Notes: generated by a model from the letters alone, not told the origin. DNA of 64,000 nt from Aeromicrobium sp. Root472D3 (GCF_001426485.1 NZ_LMET01000001.1:2555078-2619077), one strand, 5' to 3'; shown: positions 10,049-20,447, counted from the first letter of the stretch. A program made the numbers and translations.

Positions 10049-10815
10049 GCCGAGGCCTCGGCGGCGGCCTTGACGTACTTGTCGTAGCCGTTGGCCTCGA
10101 GCTCGTCGGCGAGCTCCGGTCCGCCCTGGTCGGCGACGCGGCCCGCGACGAACACGTGCACGTAGTCGGGCTTGATGTAGCGCAGGATGCGCGTGTAGTG
10201 CGTGATCAGCAGGACGCCGCGGTCACCCTGGTCGCTGTAGCGGTTGACGCCGTCGGAGACGACCCGCAGCGCGTCGATGTCGAGGCCGGAGTCGGTCTCG
10301 TCGAGCACCGCGAACTTGGGGTTGAGCAGCTCGAGCTGAGCGATCTCGTGGCGCTTCTTCTCACCACCGGAGAAGCCCTCGTTGACGCTGCGCTGGGCGA
10401 AGTCCTTGTCGAGCGTGACGCGCTCGAGCGCCGCGTTGACGTCCTTGACCCACGTGCGCAGCTTGGGGGCCTCGCCGTCGATCGCGGTCTTGGCGGTGCG
10501 CAGGAAGTTCGCGACCGAGACGCCCGGCACCTCGACGGGGTACTGCATCGCGAGGAACAGGCCCGCGCGGGCGCGCTCGTCGACCGACATCGACAGGATG
10601 TCGACGCCGTCGAGCGTGACGGTGCCGCCGGTGATGTTGTACTTCGGGTGGCCGGCGATGGAGTAGGCCAGCGTCGACTTGCCGGAGCCGTTGGGCCCCA
10701 TGATGGCGTGGACCTCACCGGTCCTGACGGTCAGGTCGACCCCCTTGAGGATCTCCTTCTCGCCCTCCTCGGTGGTGACCGTGACGTGCAGGTCCTTGAT
10801 CTCGAGTGTTGCCAT
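10045..10815 (-). CDS. sufC: SufC ATPase of the SufBCD complex
   Basis: SufC is the ABC-type ATPase that drives the SufB-SufD scaffold. In this 256-residue protein Walker A (GPNGSGKST) lies at residues 40-48. The signature FSGGEKKR is near 148 and LDETDSGLD marks Walker B in the SufC-specific form. The start is ATG 10815, two bases after the Rieske gene stop, so the ribosome-binding site lies inside that gene. Confidence 0.95.
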   Translation of the reverse strand: MATLEIKDLHVTVTTEEGEKEILKGVDLTVRTGEVHAIMGPNGSGKSTLAYSIAGHPKYNITGGTVTLDGVDILSMSVDERARAGLFLAMQYPVEVPGVSVANFLRTAKTAIDGEAPKLRTWVKDVNAALERVTLDKDFAQRSVNEGFSGGEKKRHEIAQLELLNPKFAVLDETDSGLDIDALRVVSDGVNRYSDQGDRGVLLITHYTRILRYIKPDYVHVFVAGRVADQGGPELADELEANGYDKYVKAAAEASA

Positions 10816-10817
10816 GT

Positions 10818-11138
10818 TCAGCTCCTGGGGGTGGAGAGATCGACCATGACGGCGTCTCCCTCGATCTGGGTGGAATAGGTCGGTACGGGGTCGGTGGCCG
10901 GCAGGTTCAGCGGCTTGCCGGTGCGGACGTCGAAGCGCGATCCGTGCAGCCAGCACTCGATCTCGCACCCCTCGACGTCGCCCTCGGACAGCGGGATCGA
11001 CGCGTGCGAGCACTCGTCGCGGACGGCGTAGACGTCGTCGCCGTCGCGGACGAGGGCGATCTCCTGGCCGTCGAGCTCGACGGCCAGCACTCCCCCGTCC
11101 GGGACGTCGGCGAGCTGCGCCGCTGCTACGAAGCTCAT
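10818..11138 (-). CDS. Rieske [2Fe-2S] ferredoxin-like protein in the suf operon
   Basis: This 106-residue protein has the Rieske motifs C43-S-H45 and C62-W-L-H65, which bind a 2Fe-2S cluster. It resembles the ferredoxin subunits of non-heme dioxygenases. Its place between sufD and sufC, with overlapping starts and stops, suggests it supplies electrons for cluster assembly, but this role is inferred. Actinobacterial suf operons commonly carry such a gene. Confidence 0.88.
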   Translation of the reverse strand: MSFVAAAQLADVPDGGVLAVELDGQEIALVRDGDDVYAVRDECSHASIPLSEGDVEGCEIECWLHGSRFDVRTGKPLNLPATDPVPTYSTQIEGDAVMVDLSTPRS

Positions 11139-12294
11139 GCGTCGATGCGTCCCACGTGCTCGGCGAGCTCGTCCTCGATGGAGGCGACGAGGCGCTCCTG
11201 GAGGGCGGGCACGCCGATGCGGCGGATGATGTCGTTGAAGAAGCCGTGCACGACGAGTCGGCGCGCCTCCTCCTCGGGGATGCCGCGGCTCTGCAGGTAG
11301 AACAGGTGCTGGTCGTCGAAGCGTCCGGTCGTGGACGCGTGACCGGCACCCTCGATGTCGCCGGTCTCGATCTCGAGGTTCGGCACCGAGTCGGCCTTGG
11401 CGCCGTCGGTCAGCACGAGGTTGTCGTTGCTCTCGTACGTCAGGATGCCCTCGGCCTCCTTGCGGATCAGCACGTTGCCGATCCACACGGTGTGGGCGTC
11501 CTGGCCCTGCAGCGCACCCTTGTACTCGACGTTGCTCTTGGTGCGCGGCGCGGTGTGGTCGGCGAACAGGCGGTGCTCGATGTGCTGGCCCGCGTCGGCG
11601 AAGTAGACGCCGAGCATCTCGACGCTGCCTCCCGTGCCGCGGTAGTCGGCCGACGTGCTGGCGCGGACGACGTCGCCGCCCAGCGAGATCGCGACGTGGC
11701 GCAGCTCGGCGTCACGTCCGACCGTGGCGTGCTGGGTGACCACGTGGACGCTGTCGTCGTTCCAGTCCTGGATCGTGACGAACGTCAGCTGGGCACCGTC
11801 CTCGACGACGACCTCGATGTTCTCGGCCCACGTCGCCGAGCCGTCGTAGTCGACGACCACGACGGCCTTGGAGAACTGGCCGGCGCGCACCAGCAGGTGG
11901 CCCGCCCCGGCGTTGTCGATGCCGCCGCCGTGGACGCGGATGGTCGTGGGCTCGTCGATCACGGCCTCGGCCGGGATCGTGACCTCGAGGACCGTGGTCG
12001 CGGCGGCCCAGGCACGAGCCGACACGCGGTCGACGGGCACGTAGCCCGACGCGCCACGCGCCGACTCGGCGGCGGGCACCGACACCGCGGTCACGCCGGG
12101 AGCGGCGACGACCTCGATCGTGTGGTCGTCACCGCCGAGCGGCGCGTCCTGGTGCAGGTCGCGGAGACGCTTGAGCGGGGTGAACCGCCAGATCTCCTCG
12201 AGCCCGGTGGGGACGGGGTGGTCGGCGAGGTCGAACGAGCCCTCCGGGTGGAGGTGTGACTCGACCGGGGACAGCTCGAGGGCTTCGGCGAGGG

Positions 12295-12298
<4 letters not shown>
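11135..12298 (-). CDS. sufD: SufD scaffold subunit, TTG start
   Basis: SufD pairs with SufB and SufC to build iron-sulfur clusters. The chosen start TTG 12298 overlaps the sufB stop as TTGA, mirroring the ATGA overlaps elsewhere in this operon. AAGGAG lies at normal spacing upstream, inside sufB. This gives 387 residues beginning [18 protein letters not shown]. The C-terminal beta-helix region ([17 protein letters not shown]) is typical. No better ATG or GTG start exists nearby. Confidence 0.9.
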
Positions 12299-13748
<1,450 letters not shown>

Positions 13749-13752
<4 letters not shown>

Positions 13753-14450
13753 GAGGGCAACCTCTCTGCGGTGGTGGGGGTCGTGGGGGTGGTGGGCAGG
13801 TGGGTCGTGCAGACGCCGTCGCCGTGCGCGATCGTGGCGAGGCGCTGCACGTGCGAGCCGAGTAGCCGGGAGAACATCTCCGCCTCGGCCTCGCACATCT
13901 GGGGGAACTCCTCGGCCACGTGGGCGACCGGGCAGTGGTGCTGGCAGATCTGCGCGCCGGCGGGCGTCGTGCTGACGGAGGCGGCGAAGCCATCGCGGCT
14001 CAGCGCGTCGGCCAGCACGCGGGGACGCTGGGCGGGCTCGGCCAGCGCGAGCAGGGGGCGGTAGCGGTCCTCGAGGTCGACCAGGCGGTGGCGGGCGAAG
14101 GCCATCACGGCCTCGTCCCCGCCCGTCGCGGCGAGGTAGCGCAGGGCACCGGCGGCGAGCTCGTCGTAGGCGTGCTCGAAGCCGTCGCGGCCCGCGTCGG
14201 TGATCGCGAAGACCTTGGCAGGACGCCCGCGGCCGCGCTGGCCGGTGACGCGCTGGTCGCGCGACTCGACGACGCCGTCGGCGACGAGCTGGTCGAGGTG
14301 GCGACGCACCGCGGCGGAGGTCAGGCCCAGCTGGTCGGCGAGGTCGGCGGCGGTGGAGGGACCGTTCTCGAGGATCGTCTGCGAGACGCGTGTGCGCGTG
14401 GGCGAGTCGTCGACCGACGACACCTTGTCCACTGTCTGCACGTATTTCAC
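13749..14450 (-). CDS. sufR: SufR iron-sulfur-sensing repressor
   Basis: This 233-residue regulator has an N-terminal winged helix-turn-helix at about residues 20-65 ([22 protein letters not shown]). Its C-terminal half has a Cys cluster: C169, C173, C186 and C214. SufR proteins bind a 4Fe-4S cluster through such cysteines and repress the suf operon when clusters are plentiful. The gene heads the operon. GTG 14450 is preceded by CACACT at 6 bases and TTGAAC at 18 bases further, and an operator-like element overlaps the start codon. Confidence 0.9.
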
Positions 14451-14487
14451 AACACCAGTGTGCCGTTAATGATTCCGGCCGTTCAAC
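14447..14487 (-). promoter_or_regulatory. suf operon promoter with SufR operator-like element
   Basis: Read on the minus strand, TTGAAC (-35) is followed by 18 bases, CACACT (-10, 14457-14462), 6 bases and GTG 14450. The element ACACT-GGTGT-TGTGA (14447-14461) covers the -10, the transcription start and the start codon. It fits the ACACT-N5-TGTGA form I remember for the M. tuberculosis SufR site. Binding there would block initiation on a leaderless mRNA. Confidence 0.72.
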
Positions 14488-14527
14488 GAAGGCCTGCCTT
14501 AGTGAGGTGCGACTCGCGCCCTGGGCC

Positions 14528-15847
14528 TCATGCGTCGAGCCGCCCCGCGGGCAGGACGGCGGCATCGGCGGCGCGGGTGCCGGCGTCCCAGCCGCGCGCG
14601 TCGAGCTGACGCTGGCGCCGGGACCCCGTCGTGACGTGCGGGAACAGGCGGTCGTACTCCTCGGCGATCGCGGCCTCCTGCCGCTCGAGCACCGGCACGA
14701 GCGCCGAGCCGTAGCTCGCGACGGCCTCGTCGGTCGACGCCGTCAGCCGCTCGCCGATGCGCACCGCGAAGGCGTGGAGGAACGCGCGGCGGAAGGGCGC
14801 CGACGAGAGGTGGGCCTGCGTCATGGCGCGCGTGGCCTGCACCAGCGTGGACGTGAACAGCATGTCGGTCTGGTCGACGTCGGTCGGGACGCCCACGAGC
14901 GTCACGGAGGACGCGAAGCTGTTCCAGATCGCGCGCACCCGGTTGGCCTCGGCGACGACGTGCAGCAGCGTCGCCTTCTCGAGCGCGTAGGGCTGGTCGA
15001 TCAGGACGCGCCGGCCGCGGACGTCGAACGACTCCCCCGTGCCGTCGGCCAGCAGGGCCTCGTCGATCGAGTGACGGGTCATGAGGTCTTGCGCCTTGGC
15101 CGTGAACGCCTCGGCCTCGGCCGCGAACTCGGTCGACTCGGCCTTGGCCAGCAGGGCACGGATCTTGACCAGCGTCTTGGCGCGATCGGCGTCGGACGGC
15201 GCCGATCCGGCCCGGGGGCTCCTCGGTCGCTGCGGCGACTGCGTTCCCCACCGCGACGGCGGGGTGACCAGCTGCTCGATGCGTGGCAGGCGGTGCAGGA
15301 GGTCGAGCACCACGAGCGCCGCGATCCACGCGTCGGCCGTCACCGCGCCGCCGGGTGGCAGCAACCCCTCGACGCCACCCCGGTGACGGTGTCGGTGCGA
15401 GAGCGTGCGCAGCTGGTCGGCCCACGCCTGCGGGGCCCTGGTGAGGGCCTGCGACCGCTCCGCCTCGACCTGCACCGCGTGCGCGAGCCACGCGGCGCCC
15501 TGCCTGGACGTCTGCCGACCTGTCGCGTGGACGAGGTCGAGCGGCTGCCAGCCGTGCTCGAAGGCCGTCGTGACGCGCGCCAGGACCTCGTCGACGACGA
15601 GCGCCGCCGGGTCGACGTCCGGTGCCGTCGCCGTCGCGGCCAGCTCGTTGAGCAGCTGCACGTGCGGGCCGATCGAGCCGGGGGCGTCGACGGCGTAGCG
15701 GGCCGCCAGGTCGATCAGCTCGATGACGTCCGACGGCGCGAGACCACCTTCGACGGCGTCGCCGCTCTCCTGCCGCGGGGTGACCCGCGTGGACCGCGCC
15801 GTGGCCCGTCGGCGCGCGTCGCGCTGCTGCCTGCTCCTACTGCCCAT
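14528..15847 (-). CDS. DUF2786 domain protein
   Basis: This 439-residue soluble protein contains a DUF2786 region around residues 225-275 ([23 protein letters not shown], then [15 protein letters not shown]). Its function is unknown. The N-terminus is very basic. ATG 15847 is preferred because GGGAGG lies 9 bases upstream, while the ATG at 15856 abuts that sequence. The gene is isolated from its neighbours by a terminator and the suf promoter. Confidence 0.75.
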   Translation of the reverse strand: MGSRSRQQRDARRRATARSTRVTPRQESGDAVEGGLAPSDVIELIDLAARYAVDAPGSIGPHVQLLNELAATATAPDVDPAALVVDEVLARVTTAFEHGWQPLDLVHATGRQTSRQGAAWLAHAVQVEAERSQALTRAPQAWADQLRTLSHRHRHRGGVEGLLPPGGAVTADAWIAALVVLDLLHRLPRIEQLVTPPSRWGTQSPQRPRSPRAGSAPSDADRAKTLVKIRALLAKAESTEFAAEAEAFTAKAQDLMTRHSIDEALLADGTGESFDVRGRRVLIDQPYALEKATLLHVVAEANRVRAIWNSFASSVTLVGVPTDVDQTDMLFTSTLVQATRAMTQAHLSSAPFRRAFLHAFAVRIGERLTASTDEAVASYGSALVPVLERQEAAIAEEYDRLFPHVTTGSRRQRQLDARGWDAGTRAADAAVLPAGRLDA

Positions 15848-15877
15848 GCCGACCATCCTCCCAACGACGACGCGCAA

Positions 15878-15907
15878 CAGGCCCCGGCTGTCCACAGCCG
15901 GGGCCTG
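15878..15907 (-). terminator. Strong hairpin after the DJ-1-like gene
   Basis: A perfect 14-bp stem (CAGGCCCCGGCTGT and its complement) with a 2-base gap lies 39 bases past the stop of the gene at 15946. It has no U tract. Confidence 0.6.
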
Positions 15908-15945
15908 TCGTCGGTGACCGGTGACTCGACGTCACCGGCGGCGCA

Positions 15946-16635
15946 TCACTCCGACGTGCTCGCGAGCAGCTCGATCAGCGCCGCGGCGGCCGGTGCCGAC
16001 GAGGCGGGGTTCTGGCCCGTGACGAGCAGACCGTCGCGGACGACGTGGGGGCCCCAGTCGTCGCCCTGCGTGTAGCGGCCACCCTTCTCCTTCAGCATGT
16101 CCTCGACCAGGAACGGGACGACGTCGGTGAGGCCGACACCGGCCTCCTCGGAGTTGGTGAACCCGGTGACGTCCTTGCCCTCGACCAGTGGCGCACCCGA
16201 GGGCGTCGTGACGTGGCGCAGCACGCCGGGCGCGTGGCACACGAGCGCGACGGGCTTGTCGGCGGCGAGCGCACCCTCGATGAGGGCCTTCGAGGTGGGG
16301 TCCTCCGCGAGGTCCCACAGCGGTCCGTGGCCGCCGGCGTAGAAGACGGCGTCGAACGCGGTCGGGTCGACGCTGTCGAGACGCACCGTCGACGACAGCG
16401 CGGCGGTGGCCTCGGCGTCGGACTCGAAGCGACGCGTGTCGTCGGTCTGCGCGTCGGGCTCGTTGCTCTTGGGATCGAGCGGCGGCTGGCCGCCCTTCGG
16501 CGACGCGAGCGTGACGTCGGCGCCGGCACGCACGAACTCGTAGTAGGGGGCGGCCAGCTCCTCCAGCCAGAAGCCGGTCTTGTCGCCGGTGTCTCCCAGC
16601 TGGTCGTGCGAGGTGAGGACGATGAGAACCTTCAC
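15946..16635 (-). CDS. DJ-1/PfpI superfamily protein, Hsp31-like
   Basis: This 229-residue protein resembles class I glutamine-amidotransferase-like proteins of the Hsp31 type. These act as chaperones, deglycases or glyoxalases. The nucleophile is C133 in LVCHAPGVL, and E26 in the FWLEELAAPYYEF block is the expected acidic partner. The GTG start at 16635 has AAGGAG 6 bases upstream. A stress role is plausible, but the exact reaction cannot be told from the sequence. Confidence 0.82.
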   Translation of the reverse strand: MKVLIVLTSHDQLGDTGDKTGFWLEELAAPYYEFVRAGADVTLASPKGGQPPLDPKSNEPDAQTDDTRRFESDAEATAALSSTVRLDSVDPTAFDAVFYAGGHGPLWDLAEDPTSKALIEGALAADKPVALVCHAPGVLRHVTTPSGAPLVEGKDVTGFTNSEEAGVGLTDVVPFLVEDMLKEKGGRYTQGDDWGPHVVRDGLLVTGQNPASSAPAAAALIELLASTSE

Positions 16636-16716
16636 GGAAACTCCTTGGTGTGAGCGGGGCCGACATCCGGGCGCGACCGCCGATGTCGGATCACTCCCAC
16701 AGTGCCACGGACGGCC

Positions 16717-16728
16717 TAGAGTCGTGCC
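16717..16728 (+). promoter_or_regulatory. Leaderless promoter of the primase-polymerase gene
   Basis: TAGAGT is followed by 6 bases and ATG 16729. Confidence 0.5.
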
Positions 16729-17772
16729 ATGGCGAGCGATGCGGTCGAGATCGAGGCAGGCGGTCGGACCGTGCGGGTGTCGAGCCCGACCCGGGTCATC
16801 TACGAGGAGACCGAGCTCTCGCCCGAGGTCACCAAGCTGATGGTCGCCCAGTACTACGTCGCGGTCGAGGACGGCCTGCTGCGGGCCCTGCGCAATCGTC
16901 CCGTCGCGCTCGAGCGGTGGCCCAAGGGCGTCCGCGAGGGCATGGAGATGTCGACGCGTGCCGACAGCCACGGCGACGCGTTCTACCAGAAGCGCATGAT
17001 GCGGGGCGCGCCGTCGTACGTCGAGAGCACGCGCGTGCTGTTCCCGTCCGGACGTCCCGCCGACGAGCTGTGCGTGACCGAGGTCGCCGTCGCGGCGTGG
17101 GCCGCCCACATGGGCGCCATCACGTTCCACCCCTGGCCGACCCGCCGCGCCGACAACGACCGTCCGGACGAGCTGCGCATCGACCTCGACCCCTTCGGGT
17201 CCGCGACGTTCGCCGACGCCGTCCGCGTCGCCGACGTGGCGCGCGAGCTGTTCGCCGAGCTCGGCGTCCGCGCGTTCGCCAAGACCAGCGGCAAGCGGGG
17301 CGTCCACGTGTACGCACGCATCGAGCCGCGGTGGACGTTCACGGACGTCCGCCATGCCGCGATCGCGTTCGCCCGCGCGCTCGAGGGGCGCACCGAGGGG
17401 GTCACCACGAAGTGGTGGAAGGAGGAGCGCGGCGACAACGTCTTCGTCGACTTCAACCAGAACTGCCGCGACCGCACGATCGCGTCGGCCTACAGCCTGC
17501 GGCCCGCGCCCGGCGCGACGGTGTCGATGCCCGTCACGTGGGACGAGCTGCGTGGCGTCACCGATCCCTGCGACTTCACGCTGCACACTGTCCCGGCGAG
17601 GCTCGCCGCCGACGGCGACGCCTGGGCCGAGATCGACGACGTCCACCACTCGCTCGAGCCGCTGCTCGAGCTGTGGGCCGCCGACCCGACCGAGATGCCC
17701 TACCCGCCGGAGTACCCGAAGATGCCGGGCGAGCCCAAGCGCGTCCAGCCCAGCAAAGCCAAGAAGGGCTGA
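16729..17772 (+). CDS. Stand-alone LigD-type primase-polymerase (PolDom/Prim-Pol)
   Basis: This 347-residue protein corresponds to the polymerase domain of bacterial LigD, without nuclease or ligase domains. The metal-binding pair D152/D154 is in RIDLDPF, the SGKRGVHVY motif is at 187-195, and VFVDFNQN follows near 242. Such enzymes prefer ribonucleotides and fill short gaps during double-strand break or base excision repair. A LigC-like ligase lies 1.2 kb downstream in the opposite direction. The M. tuberculosis pair Rv3730c/ligC is a similar arrangement, from memory. Confidence 0.9.
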   Translation: MASDAVEIEAGGRTVRVSSPTRVIYEETELSPEVTKLMVAQYYVAVEDGLLRALRNRPVALERWPKGVREGMEMSTRADSHGDAFYQKRMMRGAPSYVESTRVLFPSGRPADELCVTEVAVAAWAAHMGAITFHPWPTRRADNDRPDELRIDLDPFGSATFADAVRVADVARELFAELGVRAFAKTSGKRGVHVYARIEPRWTFTDVRHAAIAFARALEGRTEGVTTKWWKEERGDNVFVDFNQNCRDRTIASAYSLRPAPGATVSMPVTWDELRGVTDPCDFTLHTVPARLAADGDAWAEIDDVHHSLEPLLELWAADPTEMPYPPEYPKMPGEPKRVQPSKAKKG

Positions 17773-17779
17773 CGCGGTT

Positions 17780-17829
17780 CGGACGTCATCACATCGGTAC
17801 CTGCGTCGGCTCGTCCGTGACGACGTCCG
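17780..17829. terminator. Long hairpin between convergent genes
   Basis: Arms CGGACGTCATCAC and GTGACGACGTCCG pair over 13 positions with one mismatch around a 24-base loop. The hairpin sits between the primase-polymerase stop and the stop at 17846, so it could serve both strands. Confidence 0.45.
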
Positions 17830-17845
17830 GAGGACGCCGCACGGT

Positions 17846-18067
17846 TCAGGGCAGGACGAGCTCGTAGTCGGCGCGGTCCGACACGTGCTGCGCGTACTCG
17901 CGCACCGTCGCCTCGGGCAGGTCGACGCCGAGCTCGGTCAGCGACCGCTCGACCTCGCGGGCCACGTCGTCGACCGGCAGGGCCGCGAAGCTCTTGCGCA
18001 ACGACGCGTCGGCCGCCTGCATCTTCTCGGCGAGCTGGGCGTCGTCGGTCGTCACGGTGGTGTGCAT
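17846..18067 (-). CDS. Small acidic protein of unknown function
   Basis: This 73-residue protein begins MHTTVTTDDAQLAEKM and is predicted to be mostly helical. It has no membrane segment, Cys or recognisable motif. The start is supported by a TACCGT box 6 bases upstream. It is divergent from the alarmone synthetase gene, with about 100 bases between the starts. The function is unknown. Confidence 0.6.
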   Translation of the reverse strand: MHTTVTTDDAQLAEKMQAADASLRKSFAALPVDDVAREVERSLTELGVDLPEATVREYAQHVSDRADYELVLP

Positions 18068-18079
18068 GCAGCGACGGTA
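18068..18079 (-). promoter_or_regulatory. Leaderless promoter of the 73-residue protein gene
   Basis: On the minus strand TACCGT is followed by 6 bases and ATG 18067. Confidence 0.5.
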
Positions 18080-18152
18080 CGACGCGGACGTCCGCTCGGC
18101 ACGTCGCGCGAGGTCCACAGGTCGTCCGGCGGCCCGTCACAGGCCGACTGTC

Positions 18153-18164
18153 TACAGTGGGCCC
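18153..18164 (+). promoter_or_regulatory. Leaderless promoter of the alarmone synthetase gene
   Basis: TACAGT is followed by 6 bases and GTG 18165. Confidence 0.5.
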
Positions 18165-18944
18165 GTGGACCACAAGCCCGCGAGCATCGATCTCGGTCGT
18201 CTCATCGACCGACCCGACGGCGACTTCTCGCACGACGACGTCCAACAGCTGCGCCAGGACTTCACGCGCTTCATGATGCGCTACAAGTTCGGCATGGAGG
18301 AGATCGTCACGAAGCTGTCGATCCTGCGCGAGGAGTTCGAGCACCTCCACGAGACCAACCCCATCGAGAACGTGTCGTCGCGGCTCAAGAACCCCGACAG
18401 CATCCTCGAGAAGATGGGCCGCAAGGAGTGCGAGTCGACGTTCGAGTCGATCGCGGCGAAGATCACCGACATCGCCGGCGTCCGCGTGACGTGCAGCTTC
18501 GTGTCGGACGTCTACCACGTCTTCGACATGCTCACGAGCCAGTCGGACGTCGTCATCGTCGAGGTGCGCGACTACATCACGACCCCCAAGCCCAACGGCT
18601 ACCGCAGCCTGCACGCCCTGATCGAGGTGCCGGTCTACCTCAGCGACGGTGAGGTGCCGGTGCTCGTCGAGGTGCAGATGCGCACCATCGCGATGGACTT
18701 CTGGGCGAGCCTCGAGCACAAGATCCACTACAAGTACCGCGAGGACGTCCCTCAGGCCCTGCTCGACGGACTCAAGGACGCCGCCGACACCGCGACCGAG
18801 CTCGACGCGACGATGGAGCGCCTGCACGCCGAGGTCAAGAGCGCCGGCGAGCTGTCGGCGGGTCTCAAGGACGAGCTCTCGCGCGGCACCGCGGCGCTGC
18901 CCGACGACGCCTTCGTCGAGCGGCTCAAGCGCCTGGGCACCTGA
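18165..18944 (+). CDS. Small alarmone (p)ppGpp synthetase
   Basis: This 259-residue protein has only the RelA/SpoT synthetase domain. Visible motifs are SRLKNPDSILEKM (72-84), DIAGVRV (102-108), KPNGYRSLH (142-150), EVQMRT (169-174) and WASLEHK (180-186). No HD hydrolase, TGS or ACT domain is present, so it is a small alarmone synthetase of the RelP/RelQ class that makes pppGpp or ppGpp. A helical C-terminal tail of about 65 residues follows. GTG 18165 is set by the -10 spacing. It lies between DNA repair genes. Confidence 0.9.
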   Translation: MDHKPASIDLGRLIDRPDGDFSHDDVQQLRQDFTRFMMRYKFGMEEIVTKLSILREEFEHLHETNPIENVSSRLKNPDSILEKMGRKECESTFESIAAKITDIAGVRVTCSFVSDVYHVFDMLTSQSDVVIVEVRDYITTPKPNGYRSLHALIEVPVYLSDGEVPVLVEVQMRTIAMDFWASLEHKIHYKYREDVPQALLDGLKDAADTATELDATMERLHAEVKSAGELSAGLKDELSRGTAALPDDAFVERLKRLGT

Positions 18945-18962
18945 TCGGCACCCCGTCCCCGC

Positions 18963-20048
18963 TCAGAGCAGGACGTCGCCCAGGTCGTACGACACGACCT
19001 CCTCGAGCTGCTCGTACGTGCACGACTCCGGCTCGCGGTCGGGCCGCCAGCGCTTGAACTGGGCCATGTGCCGGAAGCGGTCGCCCTCCATGTGCTCGTA
19101 GCCGACCTCGGCCACGAGTGTCGGGTCGAGCGTCACGAACGAGAGGTCCTTCGTGCCGCTCCAGCGGCTCTGGCCGCCGGGCAGCCGCGACGACGCCTGC
19201 GCGTCCGCGTCCTGCCACTGGCCCCACGGGTGGTCGGAGGTGTCGACCACCAGGGGCTGCAGCAGCTCGACGAGCTTGGCGCGGTTGGTGTCGGTGAACG
19301 ACGCCGCCACGCCGACGTGCTGCAGGGCGCCGTCCGGGGTGTAGAGGCCCAGCAGCAGCGAACCGAGCAGCGGACGCTCGTCGGTCGACGTCTTGTGCAG
19401 ACGGTAGCCCGCGACCACGACGTCGGCCGTGCGGGCGTGCTTGATCTTCAGCATCTGCCGCCCGTTGGGCGCGTACGGCTTGCCGAGCGCCTTGGCCACG
19501 ACGCCGTCGAGTCCCGCCCCCTCGAAGATGCCGAACCACTCCTGCGCGACGTCGGCGTCCGTCGTCGTCCGCGTCAGGTGGATCGGCGGCGACGACGTCG
19601 ACAGGGCCGCTTCGAGACGCGACCTGCGCACCGAGAACGGCTCGTCCATCAGCGACTCGTCACCGATCGCGAGCAGGTCGAACGCGACGAAGGAGGCGGG
19701 CGTCTGCTCGGCCAGCATCGCGACCCGCGACGCGGCGGGGTGGATGCGCTGCGACAGCGCGTCGAACTCGAGCCGCCCGTCGATCGCGAGGAAGATCTCG
19801 CCGTCCAGCACGCACCGCTCGGGCGTGTGGGCCCGCACCGCCTCGACGACGTCGGGGAAGTAGCGGGTCAGCTCCTTGGTCGACCGGCTCGCCAGGACGA
19901 TCTCGTCGCCGTCGCGGAAGACGATGCACCGGAAGCCGTCCCACTTGGGCTCGTACGACAGTCCCCCGTCGACCGAGTCGGCGGCCGGCACGCCCTTGAC
20001 GGACTTGGCGAGCATCGGCTTGACCGGGGGCATGACGGGCAGGTCCAT
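18963..20048 (-). CDS. ATP-dependent DNA ligase, LigC-like
   Basis: This 361-residue enzyme seals nicks. The adenylated lysine is K35 in KWDGFR. ASRSTKEL, DGEIF and the motif V region LKIKHARTADVVV follow, and an OB-fold domain occupies the C-terminal third. The length and lack of extra domains match LigC rather than LigB or LigD. The start ATG 20048 has TAGGCT 6 bases upstream. It converges on the alarmone synthetase gene and probably works with the primase-polymerase at 16729. Confidence 0.9.
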   Translation of the reverse strand: MDLPVMPPVKPMLAKSVKGVPAADSVDGGLSYEPKWDGFRCIVFRDGDEIVLASRSTKELTRYFPDVVEAVRAHTPERCVLDGEIFLAIDGRLEFDALSQRIHPAASRVAMLAEQTPASFVAFDLLAIGDESLMDEPFSVRRSRLEAALSTSSPPIHLTRTTTDADVAQEWFGIFEGAGLDGVVAKALGKPYAPNGRQMLKIKHARTADVVVAGYRLHKTSTDERPLLGSLLLGLYTPDGALQHVGVAASFTDTNRAKLVELLQPLVVDTSDHPWGQWQDADAQASSRLPGGQSRWSGTKDLSFVTLDPTLVAEVGYEHMEGDRFRHMAQFKRWRPDREPESCTYEQLEEVVSYDLGDVLL

Positions 20049-20060
20049 GCGTCGAGCCTA
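20049..20060 (-). promoter_or_regulatory. Leaderless promoter of the ligase gene
   Basis: On the minus strand TAGGCT is followed by 6 bases and ATG 20048. The box overlaps the last codons of the upstream cupin gene. Confidence 0.5.
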
Positions 20061-20435
20061 GTGCGGCGCACCGGTTCCGTCGCCTGCTCCGAGATCGACC
20101 GGGCCGAGCGACGACCCGCGTGGCCGACCGGCCGGAGCGGGCTCCTTGAGCTCGACGAACAGTGCGTGCGTGTCGGTCGTGCCGATGTTGAGTCCCGCGT
20201 GCCGCTGGGCGTCGAGCCACCGGACGGACCCGCTGTCGAGGTGGACGTCGACCTGGTGCTCCCCCGCCGCGAGGCGCCGGTCGAACGACGTCAGCGTGCA
20301 CATGACGCTGTCGGGGTGGTCGTGCGGCGACGTCCCCTCCCCGGGGTGGTCGAGGTACTCCAGCACCCGCACCCGGTCGTTCTCGAACACGACCGTGTAG
20401 TGCTCCGGATGCAGAACCGCGGGATCGTGGGTCAT
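20058..20435 (-). CDS. Cupin-fold protein
   Basis: This 125-residue protein has a single cupin domain with the HDHPD cluster near residues 38-42, a likely metal site. The C-terminal 20 residues are Gly- and Pro-rich and probably disordered. Small cupins of this kind often bind or modify small molecules, but no substrate can be assigned. ATG 20435 has TAGCGT 6 bases upstream. Confidence 0.7.
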   Translation of the reverse strand: MTHDPAVLHPEHYTVVFENDRVRVLEYLDHPGEGTSPHDHPDSVMCTLTSFDRRLAAGEHQVDVHLDSGSVRWLDAQRHAGLNIGTTDTHALFVELKEPAPAGRPRGSSLGPVDLGAGDGTGAPH

Positions 20436-20447
20436 CTCGCCACGCTA
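20436..20447 (-). promoter_or_regulatory. Leaderless promoter of the cupin gene
   Basis: On the minus strand TAGCGT is followed by 6 bases and ATG 20435. Confidence 0.5.

Noticed and set aside
14462-14527. An iron-regulator (DtxR/IdeR) box between sufR and the DUF2786 gene
   Set aside because: Only a short GCCTTAGTGAGG match was seen, which lacks the required dyad.
15946-17649. A long minus-strand frame that would extend the DJ-1-like protein by over 300 residues
   Set aside because: The upstream part is antisense to the primase-polymerase gene, and GTG 16635 has an excellent ribosome-binding site and gives the family length.
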